Source: Rhodobacterales bacterium HKCCE4037 (GTDB taxonomy: Bacteria; Pseudomonadota; Alphaproteobacteria; Rhodobacterales; Rhodobacteraceae). Taken from it: DNA of 64,000 bases. The DNA is taken from contig WVSM01000003.1 of NCBI GenBank assembly GCA_015689645.1, positions 186,001-250,000 of the forward strand, given 5' to 3'. A program made the position numbers and the translations under genes. Of the stretch, positions 1 through 8,860 are shown one piece after another (the stretch's first letter is position 1; every line of letters begins with the position of its first letter). The notes beneath the pieces were generated by a model. The model was given only the letters and a program-made list of their open reading frames with translations. It was not told the origin of the DNA and ran no database searches.

Positions 1-309
1 CAGCGCGCGTTCGTTCGCAATCGCCCAGACGTAGACCCCCCAGTTGATCGAGATGAACACGCTGGTCAGCGCCGCCATCGCCAGCATCGAGGGGCTGCGG
101 AACGCCACGCGCAGATCGCCCGTCCGGCCCGTCGCCCAGATCAGCAAGCCGATGATCGGCAGTGACCAGACCACGCGATGGGCCACCACCTCGGCCGGGT
201 CCAGATGCTCCAGCGCCTTAAGATAGAGCGGCAACCCGCCCCACAACACGTAGGCGCTGATCGCGTAGGCAAAGCCCGCGGGCGTGTCTTCGGATTGCCC
301 CTGAGCCAT
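1..309 (-). CDS. rarD: RarD-type EamA family permease (N-terminal part, runs off window)
   Basis: Reading the minus strand from ATG at 309, the first 103 codons encode a hydrophobic protein beginning MAQGQSEDTPAGFAYAISAY, followed by LWGGLPLYLKALEHLDPAEV and a SINWGVYVWAIANE segment. The WGxxPLYxK and NWxxYVWAI patterns are typical of the first two to three membrane helices of RarD (EamA/DMT superfamily), an inner-membrane permease of uncertain substrate. The start has GGAGGGG about 4 bases upstream. The gene is divergent from the amidohydrolase at 429. The C-terminal two thirds lie before base 1, so completeness cannot be judged. Confidence 0.8.
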   Translation of the reverse strand, partial: MAQGQSEDTPAGFAYAISAYVLWGGLPLYLKALEHLDPAEVVAHRVVWSLPIIGLLIWATGRTGDLRVAFRSPSMLAMAALTSVFISINWGVYVWAIANERAL

Positions 310-428
310 CTGCCCCTCCGTTCGGCGAAATCGAAGCGCACTTCACATAGCGGCATGGCAAATGGCAATTCAGAGCCTGTGATGTGTCCCATCACGCGGG
401 CTGAACGCGACTGGACGCGCGCGGCGCA

Positions 429-1655
429 ATGACCGACACTCGCCCCATGGATAGCCTTCCCATCAATCCCGACCGCTTTCTCGAAACCCTTCACGCCCTG
501 CGTCGCTTTGGCCAGGACGGCCCCGGCGTCCGCCGCCGTGCCTTCTCGGCCGAGGACCTCGCCTCCCGCGACTGGCTGGCCGAACGCATCACGCAGGCCG
601 GGCTCGATCCGCATTTCGACCCGGTCGGCAATCTCTTCGGGCTGACCGAAGGCCGCTCGCTCCTCGTTGGCTCCCACTCAGATACCCAGCCCGAAGGCGG
701 CTGGCTCGACGGGGCGCTCGGTGTGGTGGCGGCATTGGAGATCGCACAGGCGAGCCGCGAGGTGGACGGTCCGCCGATCTCGATGGTCAGCTTCCAGGAC
801 GAGGAGGGGCGCTTTGGCGCGCTCACCGGCTCCTCGACATGGTCGGGCAAACTCTCCTTGCAGGAGGCCGACAGGCTGACCGCAAGCGACGGCACCGGTT
901 TCGCGGATGCGCGCGCCATGCTCGACAATCGGGTGAGCGACTTCATCGACCATGCCCGCTTCTCCGGCTTCCTCGAAATGCACATCGAACAGGGCCCCGT
1001 CCTCGATCAGTCGGACGAGGCCATCGGAGTCGTCACCGGGATCGTCGGGCTGCGCCAGTTGCAGATCACCGTCTCGGGCCAGCAGAACCACGCGGGCACC
1101 ACGCCCATGGCGCTCCGGCGCGATGCCTTCACCGCCGTCTCCCGCTTCGCGACACAGCTGGAGGATCGTCTGCAAAACATCGTCACCCCGCAATCGGTCT
1201 GGACCATCGGGCAGATCAGGCTCACGCCGAACGCGTCCTCCATCGTGCCCGGCAAAGCCGTCTTCTCCCTGCAATGGAGGGACGCGGAATGTGACCGGCT
1301 TGACCGGATGGAACAGGTGATATTGGAAACGCTCGCCACCGTGCAGCACAGCACCGGCTGCACCTTCTCCGCCAACCGCCTGCGCCAAGACATCACGCCC
1401 ACGCCGATGGATGCCGATATGCAGGCGGCCCTGTCCCGCGCTGCCGAGGCGATTGCGCCCGGCAAATGGCGCAGCATGCCGTCCGGCGCGCTGCACGACG
1501 CCTCGAACCTCGCGGGCCTGATGCCGACAGGTATGCTGTTCGTGCCCTCCATCGGCGGCATTTCCCACGATTTCGCCGAGGATACGGCCGAGGCGGATCT
1601 CGTCACTGGCCTGAAAGTGCTGGCTCAGGCTGCCTTCGAGGTCGCCTCCGCCTGA
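429..1655 (+). CDS. M20 family Zn-dependent amidohydrolase (N-carbamoyl-L-amino-acid hydrolase / allantoate amidohydrolase type)
   Basis: The 408-residue protein has the usual length and motif order of the hydantoinase/carbamoylase branch of peptidase family M20. Visible metal-site motifs are [19 protein letters not shown] (His83, Asp94), FQDEEGRF (Glu125/126) and EMHIEQGP (His185), with a C-terminal [12 protein letters not shown] histidine motif. Such enzymes hydrolyse N-carbamoyl amino acids or allantoate in the cytoplasm during pyrimidine or purine breakdown. No hydantoinase or purine genes are adjacent, so the substrate is open. Met7 (447) is an alternative start. It stands alone and is followed by a small hairpin. 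Confidence 0.85.
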   Translation: MTDTRPMDSLPINPDRFLETLHALRRFGQDGPGVRRRAFSAEDLASRDWLAERITQAGLDPHFDPVGNLFGLTEGRSLLVGSHSDTQPEGGWLDGALGVVAALEIAQASREVDGPPISMVSFQDEEGRFGALTGSSTWSGKLSLQEADRLTASDGTGFADARAMLDNRVSDFIDHARFSGFLEMHIEQGPVLDQSDEAIGVVTGIVGLRQLQITVSGQQNHAGTTPMALRRDAFTAVSRFATQLEDRLQNIVTPQSVWTIGQIRLTPNASSIVPGKAVFSLQWRDAECDRLDRMEQVILETLATVQHSTGCTFSANRLRQDITPTPMDADMQAALSRAAEAIAPGKWRSMPSGALHDASNLAGLMPTGMLFVPSIGGISHDFAEDTAEADLVTGLKVLAQAAFEVASA

Positions 1656-1673
1656 AAAGAATACGGATTCTTT
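1656..1673 (+). terminator. short hairpin after the amidohydrolase
   Basis: AAAGAAT (1656-1662) and ATTCTTT (1667-1673) can pair around an ACGG loop directly after the stop codon. The stem is A/T-rich and no clean T-run follows, so it is a weak terminator candidate. Confidence 0.35.
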
Positions 1674-1824
1674 CTGTATATATTCCGGCACTTAGAAGAT
1701 TTCTTCGAAAAACTTCGCCCAAGCGCGACGGAAACTCCGCCCGCGCCCGTGATACCTCATGTCTACAGCATTTCAGACATCCACATTTTTGAAGACCACC
1801 ATTTGAACCCAAAGGAATTGACCC

Positions 1825-2205
1825 ATGAAAAAGACCATCAAAGCCCTCGCCCTGATCGCAATTGCCGCTTCTGCTGCCCTGCCTGCCTCGGCCAACACCT
1901 TCCTCGGCGCGCGTGTCGCCGCCGATACTTCGGACGTCGACGTGATTGCCGTCCCCGGCGCGCAGCTTTTCAGCGAAGTCCGCTTCTGCGTCGTGAACCG
2001 CGCCGTGCATTTCGGTGACGTGGACGTCCGCTTCGCCATCGGCACCAGCCAGGACCTGCCCGTCCGTCGCATCGTGGCACCCGGCCAGTGCACCAACTGG
2101 CTCAACCTGCGCGGCCCGGCCCGGAACATCGACGAGATCCGCTTCCGCTACCAGACCATCGTGAACGCCGGTCCGCAGGCCCTCGTCACCGCCCACGGCC
2201 GGTAA
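1825..2205 (+). CDS. small secreted protein of unknown function
   Basis: The 126-residue product starts with a clear Sec signal peptide: Lys-Lys, a hydrophobic run and an ALPASA cleavage site near residue 23. The mature part of about 100 residues has two cysteines (FCVVN and QCTNW, likely a disulfide) and a beta-rich character. I do not recognise the family. The ATG follows AAAGGAATTG at good spacing. It is monocistronic and ends in a strong terminator. Likely periplasmic. Confidence 0.75.
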   Translation: MKKTIKALALIAIAASAALPASANTFLGARVAADTSDVDVIAVPGAQLFSEVRFCVVNRAVHFGDVDVRFAIGTSQDLPVRRIVAPGQCTNWLNLRGPARNIDEIRFRYQTIVNAGPQALVTAHGR

Positions 2206-2229
2206 TCCCCGCCGCCATCACTCCCCGAA

Positions 2230-2254
2230 ACCCCGGCCTCGCGCCGGGGTTTTT
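2230..2254 (+). terminator. rho-independent terminator
   Basis: A perfect 8-bp stem, ACCCCGGC (2230-2237) with GCCGGGGT (2243-2250), has a 5-base loop and is followed by TTTT. It ends the transcript of the secreted protein at 1825. Confidence 0.85.
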
Positions 2255-2312
2255 GCGTGTCGCGTGTCACAGTTTATTGCCACACGGCGGCAAGAACATT
2301 ACATGAACAAAC

Positions 2313-3548
2313 ATGGTTAAACGCACGACACAGGAAAAGCTCGCGATTCTCGCCGATGCCGCCCGCTACGATGCCTCCTGCGCCTCGTCGGGGTCCGTCC
2401 GGCGCGACAGCCGCGATGGCAAGGGGCTTGGCTCGACCGGCGGGACCGGGATCTGCCACGCCTATGCGCCGGATGGCCGTTGCATCAGCCTGCTCAAGAT
2501 CCTGATGACGAATTTCTGCATCTACGATTGCGCCTATTGCGTGAACCGCGTCTCGTCGAACACGCCGCGCGCCCGGTTCAGCGTGGAGGAGGTGGTCGAC
2601 CTCACCCTCTCCTTCTACCGGCGCAATTACATCGAAGGGCTGTTCCTGTCCTCCGGCATCATCCGCAGCCCCGACGAGACGATGGAGCAGATGGTACTGA
2701 TCGCCCGCACCCTGCGCGAGCAACACAATTTCCGGGGTTACATCCACCTCAAGACCATCCCCGACGCCGCGCCGGAACTGATCGAGGAGGCCGGTCGCCA
2801 CGCCGACCGCCTGTCGATCAACGTGGAATTGCCCACGGACAACGCGGTAAAGGCCTATGCGCCCGAGAAGGACCCGAAAACCATCCGGGGCGCGATGGGC
2901 GACGTCCGCAAATTGCGGGAGGCTTCGCGCGACAAAAGTTATCGCGGCAAGCGCCCCGCCCGCTTCGCACCCGCCGGCCAGTCGACGCAGATGATCGTCG
3001 GCGCGGATGGTGCGAACGACGCCACGATCCTCGGCCAGGCCAACCGCCTCTATTCCGACTACCGGCTCGGGCGCGTCTACTATTCCGCCTTCTCGCCCAT
3101 CCCCGACAGCTCCGCCGCCCTGCCCCTCATCAAGCCGCCGCTGATCCGCGAGCATCGGCTCTACCAGGCCGACTGGCTGCTGCGGTTCTACGATTTCTCG
3201 GTGGATGAGATCACCGGCGCGGCGGAGGGCGGCAATCTCGATCTGGAGGTCGACCCGAAACTCGCCTGGGCGCTCAAGAACCGCGCGATGTTCCCCGTCG
3301 ACGTGAACCGGGCCGAGAAATCACTGCTCCTGCGCGTGCCCGGTTTCGGCACCAAGACCGTGGGCCGCATCCTGTCGACCCGCCGTCACCGCACCATCCG
3401 ATACGAAGACCTCGTGCGCATGGGCGCGAACATGAAATCGGCCCGCGCCTTCATTTCGGCAGGCGGGTGGAGTCCTCGTGCACTGACCGATTCCGCCGAT
3501 CTGCGCGCCCGCTTCGCGCCGGGGCCGCAGCAACTCCAGCTGATCTGA
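2313..3548 (+). CDS. putative DNA modification/repair radical SAM protein
   Basis: The 411-residue protein carries the radical SAM cluster motif C69-IYD-C73-AY-C76, so a 4Fe-4S cluster and S-adenosylmethionine chemistry are expected. A C-terminal helix-hairpin-helix-like segment (LLRVPGFGTKTVGRIL) suggests DNA contact. The layout matches the family annotated as putative DNA modification/repair radical SAM protein, found next to a UdgX-type uracil-DNA glycosylase gene, as here: its TGA overlaps the next ATG (TGATG). The reaction is not established, so the repair role rests on motif and neighbour. Confidence 0.85.
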   Translation: MVKRTTQEKLAILADAARYDASCASSGSVRRDSRDGKGLGSTGGTGICHAYAPDGRCISLLKILMTNFCIYDCAYCVNRVSSNTPRARFSVEEVVDLTLSFYRRNYIEGLFLSSGIIRSPDETMEQMVLIARTLREQHNFRGYIHLKTIPDAAPELIEEAGRHADRLSINVELPTDNAVKAYAPEKDPKTIRGAMGDVRKLREASRDKSYRGKRPARFAPAGQSTQMIVGADGANDATILGQANRLYSDYRLGRVYYSAFSPIPDSSAALPLIKPPLIREHRLYQADWLLRFYDFSVDEITGAAEGGNLDLEVDPKLAWALKNRAMFPVDVNRAEKSLLLRVPGFGTKTVGRILSTRRHRTIRYEDLVRMGANMKSARAFISAGGWSPRALTDSADLRARFAPGPQQLQLI

Positions 3549-4978
3549 TGTATCGCGTCACCCTGCCCCGCATCGGGACGGCGCAGGCGTGGCGCGCCGC
3601 GCTGCGCTCCGCTGTCACCAACGACATCCCGCCGGGGCAGATCGACTGGGCCTTCGACACCTCCACGCCCTCGCTGTTCGACGCCGCCCCCCTGCCCGCG
3701 CCCCGCGCGGCGCTGACCGTGCCCAAAGCTTTCGCCAAGCTCGCCGACGGCGTCATCTGGCATTCCGATCCCGAACGTTTCGCCCATCTGCACGCCGCGC
3801 TCCTGCGCGCCCGCGCCACGCCTGCGCTTCTCTCCGATCCGGGTGACGAAGACATGGCCCGCCTGCGCCGCATGGCGAAGAACGTGGGCCGCTGTATCCA
3901 CAAGATGCACGCCTTCGTCCGCTTCCGCGAACTGCCCACCAACGGCCCTCGCCCACGCTTTGCCGCGTGGTTCGAGCCGACCCACCATACGGTCGAGCCC
4001 GGCACGCCGTTCTTCGCCAAACGCTTCGGCGACATGGATTGGCTGATTGCCACGCCCGATATCACCGCCCGCTTCGAGGATGGACACCTGTCGTTCGAGG
4101 AAGCGGCCCCCCGCCCGGACCTCCCCGAGGACGCGACCGAGGATCTCTGGACCGAATACTATCGCTCCATCTTCAACCCCGCCCGCGTGAAGGTCAGCGC
4201 CATGCGGTCGGAGATGCCGGTGAAATACTGGAAGAACATGCCCGAGACGCGGATCATCCCCGAACTGCTCTCCGGCGCCGAAGCCCGCGTCCGCCAGATG
4301 CAGGAGGCCGCGCCGACCCTTCCGCCCGTCTACGCGCAGCGCGTCATGGAACGCCGTGCCCCCGCCCGCGTTGCCGACAGGATGGACCCCGACATCCCGA
4401 CCCTCGACGCGCTCCGAACACTCGCATCCGAGATGCCACTGCAGGACGGCTACGGCCGAATGGTGCTTGGCGAAGGCCCGTCCCCCGCGCCGCTGATGAT
4501 CGTGGGCGAGCAGCCCGGCGACATGGAAGACCGCGCAGGCCGCCCCTTCGTCGGTCCCGCCGGGCAACTCTTCGACCGCATCGCCAAGACCGCCGGCTTG
4601 CGCCGCGAAGACGCCTACGTCACCAATGCCGTGAAACGCTTCCGCTACCGCCAGACCGGCAAGCGTCGCCTACACCAGCCGCCGAACCGCGGCGATATCG
4701 AGCACGGGAAATGGTGGCTCGACCTCGAACGCCGCTTCGTCAAACCGAAGCTGACGCTTGCCATGGGCGGCACCGCGGCCGAGGCGCTGACCGGCGAGCG
4801 TGCGGGCCTTCTCAAGCGCCGGGGCCGGATCGAGGATACCGAGAACGGCCCTGTCTTCCTGACGCTCCACCCCGCCTACATCCTGCGCCTGCCGGACGCG
4901 GAACAGCGCGCCGAGGCGGAAGAGGCCTTCGCCAGCGACCTCGCCGCCGTTCAGGCCCGTCTTGTGGAGATGTCGTAA
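3548..4978 (+). CDS. udgX: UdgX family uracil-DNA binding protein with N-terminal DUF4130 domain
   Basis: The 476-residue protein fuses an N-terminal DUF4130 domain (about residues 1-245) to a C-terminal family 4-like uracil-DNA glycosylase domain. The glycosylase half has GEQPGDMED (320-328), a DAYVTNAVKRFRY stretch and KRRLHQPP with His376. In UdgX proteins the His of the KRRIH loop forms a covalent bond with the deoxyribose after uracil excision; it is retained here, with Leu in place of Ile. LHPAYILR near the end is the second catalytic motif region. The ATG overlaps the stop of the radical SAM gene, so the two are translationally coupled. Confidence 0.88.
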   Translation: MYRVTLPRIGTAQAWRAALRSAVTNDIPPGQIDWAFDTSTPSLFDAAPLPAPRAALTVPKAFAKLADGVIWHSDPERFAHLHAALLRARATPALLSDPGDEDMARLRRMAKNVGRCIHKMHAFVRFRELPTNGPRPRFAAWFEPTHHTVEPGTPFFAKRFGDMDWLIATPDITARFEDGHLSFEEAAPRPDLPEDATEDLWTEYYRSIFNPARVKVSAMRSEMPVKYWKNMPETRIIPELLSGAEARVRQMQEAAPTLPPVYAQRVMERRAPARVADRMDPDIPTLDALRTLASEMPLQDGYGRMVLGEGPSPAPLMIVGEQPGDMEDRAGRPFVGPAGQLFDRIAKTAGLRREDAYVTNAVKRFRYRQTGKRRLHQPPNRGDIEHGKWWLDLERRFVKPKLTLAMGGTAAEALTGERAGLLKRRGRIEDTENGPVFLTLHPAYILRLPDAEQRAEAEEAFASDLAAVQARLVEMS

Positions 4979-5002
4979 TCCGGCGCGAAAATACTCAATT
5001 CC

Positions 5003-5021
5003 ATCCACACTCTCTGTGGAT
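5003..5021. repeat. inverted repeat between convergent udgX and ychF
   Basis: ATCCACA (5003-5009) and TGTGGAT (5015-5021) form a 7-bp stem with a 5-base loop between two converging genes. It may serve as a bidirectional terminator although no T-run follows. The arms resemble DnaA boxes, which I consider coincidental. Confidence 0.35.
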
Positions 5022-5050
5022 AGATCTCGTTTCGTCAAGGCGCCGGAAAA

Positions 5051-6148
5051 TCACCCGCTGTGGAGAATATGCAGGATGTCACCGTCCTTGACGATGTAAC
5101 CCTTGCCTTCCGCTCGCATCTTGCCCGCGTCCTTGGCCGCGTTTTCGCCGCCTAGGGACACGAAATCATCGTAGGCGATCGTCTCGGCCCGGATGAACCC
5201 CTTCTCGAAATCGCCGTGGATCACGCCCGCCGCCTGCGGGGCGGAGGTGCCCTGCCGGATCGTCCAGGCGCGTGCCTCCTTCGGCCCCACCGTGAAGTAG
5301 GTCTGCAACTTCAGCAGCCCGTAACCGGCGCGGATCAACCGGTCCAGGCCGGCCTCCTCCAGCCCGAGCTCCTCAAGGAACATCTGCGCCTCGTCGGCAT
5401 CCAGCTGCGCGATTTCCTCTTCGATCTTGGCGGAGATCACGACATGCGAATTGCCCTGCGCCGCCGCCATCGCGGCCACGCGCTCGGATTGGGCATTGCC
5501 CGTCCCGGCATTCTCTTCCTCGACGTTGCAGACGTAAAGCACCGGCTTCGACGTCAGCAGCTGCAGCATCGACCACGCCTTCGCATCCTCCGGATCCACG
5601 TCCACCGTGCGGGCGGGCTGACCATTCTCAAGCGCGGCCTTCGCGGCCTCCATCAGCCGCTGCGACTGCACCGCGTCCTTGTCGCCCCCGCGCACCTTGC
5701 GGATGATGTTCTGCAACCGCTTCTCGATGCTCTCCAGATCGGCCAGCATCAGCTCCGTCTCGATGGTCTCGGCATCGGCGACCGGGTCCACCCGGCCATC
5801 GACATGGGTCACGTCACCGTCCTCGAAACAGCGCAGCACATGGGCGATCGCATCGGTCTCGCGGATGTTGGCGAGGAACTGGTTGCCGAGGCCCTCCCCT
5901 TTGCTCGCACCCTTCACGAGGCCAGCGATATCCACGAAGGTCATGCGCGTTGGGATCACCTGTTTCGACCCGGCGATCTCGGCCAGCTTGTCGAGCCGCG
6001 CATCGGGCACCGCAACATCACCGACGTTGGGCTCGATCGTACAGAACGGGAAATTCGCCGCCTGCGCCGCGGCTGTCTTCGTCAGCGCGTTGAACAGCGT
6101 GGACTTGCCGACGTTCGGCAGCCCGACGATACCCATCTTGAAACCCAT
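5051..6148 (-). CDS. ychF: redox-regulated ATPase YchF (Obg-related P-loop protein)
   Basis: The 365-residue protein has the family length and begins with the P-loop GLPNVGKST. The nucleotide-specificity loop reads NVEE rather than NKxD, the YchF hallmark that favours ATP over GTP. The [20 protein letters not shown] switch region and the C-terminal TGS-type domain (from [12 protein letters not shown] to the ILHSG end) are intact. YchF binds ribosomes and modulates translation and oxidative stress responses. A second in-frame ATG lies four codons downstream. It is monocistronic, converging on udgX. Confidence 0.95.
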   Translation of the reverse strand: MGFKMGIVGLPNVGKSTLFNALTKTAAAQAANFPFCTIEPNVGDVAVPDARLDKLAEIAGSKQVIPTRMTFVDIAGLVKGASKGEGLGNQFLANIRETDAIAHVLRCFEDGDVTHVDGRVDPVADAETIETELMLADLESIEKRLQNIIRKVRGGDKDAVQSQRLMEAAKAALENGQPARTVDVDPEDAKAWSMLQLLTSKPVLYVCNVEEENAGTGNAQSERVAAMAAAQGNSHVVISAKIEEEIAQLDADEAQMFLEELGLEEAGLDRLIRAGYGLLKLQTYFTVGPKEARAWTIRQGTSAPQAAGVIHGDFEKGFIRAETIAYDDFVSLGGENAAKDAGKMRAEGKGYIVKDGDILHILHSG

Positions 6149-6312
6149 GGCGGTCCCCTTTGCGAAAGTCGCCGCCTTCTACGGCGCGGCGCGGGGCACC
6201 GCAAGCATCCGCGCCTTATGGCTCCTCGCCGAACGTCACGGTGTCCGCCAACAGGACGAACCGGTGGGCTACTGCCGCTGGCAGTTGCATCGCGGGCCGC
6301 CGTGACGGCATT

Positions 6313-6732
6313 TCAAGACCCGGACTGGTCGCCGAAAACCGCTTCGATTGCGACTGTGGCAATTGCCTCGTCATCAGCCGAGGCGACGCCCGAGACGCCG
6401 ACCGCGCCGATCACCTCGCCTTCCACGACAATCGGCATCGCGCCCTGCATGGGCATGCCGTCCGGCAGGCGCAGCAGGCCCAATTCGCCCGCCCCTAGCC
6501 GGTTGGCGAGGTCGCGCGTCGGCCCCCGGAACAAGGCCGCGCTGCGCGCCTTGCCCTCAGCCACCGCAACCGTTCCCGGATCGGCCCCGTCCATCCGGTG
6601 CAGGGTCAACACCTGCGCCCCCGCATCGACGACGCATATCGTGACGCTCCAATGGTTCGCGGCGGCGTGGTTCATCGCGGCCTGCGTGATCGCCATGGCG
6701 TCACTGCTCTCGATAACCGGTTTCATCTTCAT
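6313..6732 (-). CDS. GlcG/HbpS-like haem-binding family protein
   Basis: The 139-residue protein belongs to the GlcG/HbpS (PduO C-terminal like) alpha/beta fold: it has HWSVTICVVDAGAQVLTLHRMDGA, GKARSAALFRGPT and the closing GAVGVSGVASADDEAIA segment. Members bind haem or cobalamin-like cofactors or sit in glycolate operons. None of those genes is adjacent, so the role is open. I chose the ATG at 6732 because GGGAGGGAG lies just upstream; an ATG two codons later (6726) is possible. No signal peptide is seen, so it is cytoplasmic. Confidence 0.8.
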   Translation of the reverse strand: MKMKPVIESSDAMAITQAAMNHAAANHWSVTICVVDAGAQVLTLHRMDGADPGTVAVAEGKARSAALFRGPTRDLANRLGAGELGLLRLPDGMPMQGAMPIVVEGEVIGAVGVSGVASADDEAIATVAIEAVFGDQSGS

Positions 6733-6989
6733 CTCTGGTTCTCCCTCCCTGCGTACCTGCCCCGTGGTTGTCGCCATCATCTCGCATTTCCCGATGCAGC
6801 GCGATCCCTGACGCCGGGCAAATCCGTGATAATTCCGGGCATCTTGAGCTACTCCCCGCCTTCTGGACAGTTTCGGGGCTGGCACACCCTGTCAGCGCAG
6901 GTGACGCCAATGTCTCGCCGCCTCTCGACACCGGGGCCGCTTTTGCCTACATCTGCGCCCACACATTTCGTCCCAAAAGGACCATAACC

Positions 6990-7013
6990 ATGGAACTCCC
7001 AACACGGGCCTGA
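6990..7013 (+). CDS. possible 7-codon leader peptide upstream of the MATE gene
   Basis: ATG GAA CTC CCA ACA CGG GCC TGA encodes MELPTRA. It is preceded by AAAAGGACC, a good ribosome binding site, and is followed after 11 bases by a 10-bp inverted repeat. It lies about 130 bases before the MATE start in the same orientation. The 409-base stretch 6733-7141 holds no other gene. Leader-peptide control of a drug exporter is inference; there is no direct evidence that it is translated. Confidence 0.3.
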   Translation: MELPTRA

Positions 7014-7024
7014 GCCCTTCGCCA

Positions 7025-7051
7025 ATGGTTAACGCGGATTCCGTTAACCAT
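7025..7051. repeat. 10-bp inverted repeat upstream of MATE gene
   Basis: ATGGTTAACG (7025-7034) and CGTTAACCAT (7042-7051) are perfect inverted arms around a 7-base spacer. There is no T-run after it, so it is more likely an operator or an RNA hairpin in the leader than a terminator. It lies about 90 bases upstream of the exporter start. Confidence 0.6.
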
Positions 7052-7141
7052 ACGAATTGTTGAAAATCAATGGCTTGCGACAGGTTGCACGCGTGCGATC
7101 CCTACGCAGCCGTCTCGCCGGACCGCTCCGGCAGGTGTTCC

Positions 7142-8467
7142 ATGACTGACCAATCTTTCCTCCCCGAGGCGACCACCCGGGCCGAGTTCGGCCCCCTCAT
7201 CCGTCTCTCCGTTCCCCTCATGACCGGCCTCGCCGCAGCGCTGCTGATCGGCGTGGTCGATACCGCGATGATCTCGCCGCTCGGCACCGTGCCACTGGCG
7301 GCGGCGGGCATCACCATGGCTGTCTGCATCATCATGGTCTCCGCCCTCTGGGGCCTGATCACCGTGATCTCCGTCCAGATCAGCCAGGCCGACGGCGCAG
7401 GCGAGCCCGCCCGCGTGGCCCATGCCCTGCGCACCGGTCTCATGCTTTGCGTCCTCGGCGGCGGCGGGGGCGGCCTCCTGATGCTGGCGCTTTACCCCGC
7501 GCTCGCCCCCCTCGGTCAGCCGCCCGAGGTCATCGCCGTGCTGCTGCCCTACTGGGCGTCGATGGCGTTCTGGCTGATCCCCTTCACGCTGTTCTTCGGC
7601 CTCAAGAGCCTGTGGGATGCCATCGACCGCCCCTGGGTCGCCGTGGGCCTCAGCTACATCGGCGTGGTGGTGAACATCCCGGCGAATTACACCTTCATCC
7701 ACGTCCTCGACTGGGGACTTCTGGGCGCGGGGCTCGCTTCGATCCTGTCGCAGAGCTGTTCGCTGCTGGCCGCCGTCACGGTCCTGCTGCGCGCACCGTC
7801 CATGGCCCCCTACCGCCAACGCGTAGCCGTGGCGTGGCGCGATGTCCGGGCGCAGTTCCGCCAGGCCCTCCCGCTCTGCATCGGCTATGCCGGAGAGGGC
7901 GGCGCCTACGCGATGGTCGGCGGCATGATGGGCTGGCTCGGGGCCGAGGCGCTGGCCGCCCACCAGATCGTCAACGCGCTGGCGGGCGTGGCCTACATGA
8001 TCCCCCTCGGCATGGCCGGCGCGGCCTCGATCCGGGTAGGGCAGGCCGTGGGCGCCGCAAGTTCGGCGCGGCTCAGGCCGATCGTGAAAGCGTCCTTCGG
8101 ACTGGTGATCCTGTGGCAAGCGGTTGCCGCGACGCTGTTCGTCTTCGGCGGGCGCTGGCTCGCCGGCCTGATGTCCGACGACCCGGCAGTGATCGAGCTG
8201 GCGACGGCGTTGTTCGTGATGGTCGCGCTGCTGCAGATCGCCGACGGTGTGCAGGGCGTGGTGCTCGGCGCGCTCAGGGGCATGTCCGACAATACGTGGC
8301 CCTCGGTCCTGACGCTGATCGCCTACTGGCCCCTCGCGCTGCCGGCGAGTTACCTGTTCGGCTTCGTTCTGGACCTCGGCGCGGTCGGCGTGTGGATGGG
8401 CTACATGGTCGGCCTTGCGCTGGCCGCCATCGTGCTTCCGCTGCGCTTCTGGCGTCTCACGGCCTGA
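7142..8467 (+). CDS. MATE family multidrug/Na+ efflux transporter
   Basis: The 441-residue integral membrane protein has about 12 hydrophobic segments in two homologous halves, as in MATE transporters of the DinF/NorM type. Family-typical segments include PLMTGLAAALLIGVVDTAMISPLG near the N terminus and MIPLGMAGAASIRVGQAVGA at the start of the second half. It would export organic cations or drugs using a Na+ or H+ gradient. The ATG at 7142 has AGGTG upstream and leaves a short cytosolic tail before helix 1; a longer in-frame start at 7070 lacks a binding site. It may be controlled by the leader features at 6990-7051. Confidence 0.88.
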   Translation: MTDQSFLPEATTRAEFGPLIRLSVPLMTGLAAALLIGVVDTAMISPLGTVPLAAAGITMAVCIIMVSALWGLITVISVQISQADGAGEPARVAHALRTGLMLCVLGGGGGGLLMLALYPALAPLGQPPEVIAVLLPYWASMAFWLIPFTLFFGLKSLWDAIDRPWVAVGLSYIGVVVNIPANYTFIHVLDWGLLGAGLASILSQSCSLLAAVTVLLRAPSMAPYRQRVAVAWRDVRAQFRQALPLCIGYAGEGGAYAMVGGMMGWLGAEALAAHQIVNALAGVAYMIPLGMAGAASIRVGQAVGAASSARLRPIVKASFGLVILWQAVAATLFVFGGRWLAGLMSDDPAVIELATALFVMVALLQIADGVQGVVLGALRGMSDNTWPSVLTLIAYWPLALPASYLFGFVLDLGAVGVWMGYMVGLALAAIVLPLRFWRLTA

Positions 8468-8477
8468 CGAAACGCAA

Positions 8478-8504
8478 AGGGCCGGCCCTGCGTGGGTCGG
8501 CCCT
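8478..8504 (-). terminator. hairpin between convergent MATE and Pmp3-like genes
   Basis: AGGGCCG (8478-8484) pairs with CGGCCCT (8498-8504). Read on the minus strand it is followed by TTGCGTTT, so it fits best as the terminator of the small gene at 8541-8732 while also lying just past the MATE stop. Confidence 0.5.
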
Positions 8505-8540
8505 GATGCGTTCAGAGGATGCCGGGTGCCACCTTTGGCC

Positions 8541-8732
8541 CTATCCCCGCGCGTCCGCGTTGCGGCGCTCGAAGATGACGAACCATGCCAGAAGCACGAA
8601 CATCGGATGCGTCAACCCGCCCGAGAAGATGATCGCCAGAAGCCAGATCGGCGCGATGATGATCCCGAGGATCACGCGACCGGCGAGGAAGATCGACAGG
8701 GGCGGAAGCAATATGGCGAGTACGTAGTTCAT
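8541..8732 (-). CDS. Pmp3/YqaE (UPF0057)-like small membrane protein
   Basis: The 63-residue product is almost entirely two hydrophobic helices (about residues 3-20 and 24-52) separated by a short turn, ending in a charged FERRNADARG tail. Size, two-helix layout and the LPPLSIFLAGRV start resemble the Pmp3/YqaE family of small membrane proteins linked to membrane potential and salt stress. The canonical family motif is diverged, so the assignment is moderate. It shares a short divergent promoter region with trpA. Confidence 0.6.
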   Translation of the reverse strand: MNYVLAILLPPLSIFLAGRVILGIIIAPIWLLAIIFSGGLTHPMFVLLAWFVIFERRNADARG

Positions 8733-8860
8733 GAAGTGTAAATGGTGTGAGCCCGCATTCGGTTCCAGAGCCGATGGGAAAAGTTGCATCGCTTTCCCCA
8801 CCGCTTGATTTCCCCGGTAGCTTGCCGCAAACGAGGCGAACGACACTTCCGGAGCGCCCC

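Noticed and set aside
5003-5021. DnaA boxes or an origin
   Set aside because: Only two imperfect boxes in a convergent gap; no cluster, no AT-rich unwinding element and no dnaA/dnaN nearby.
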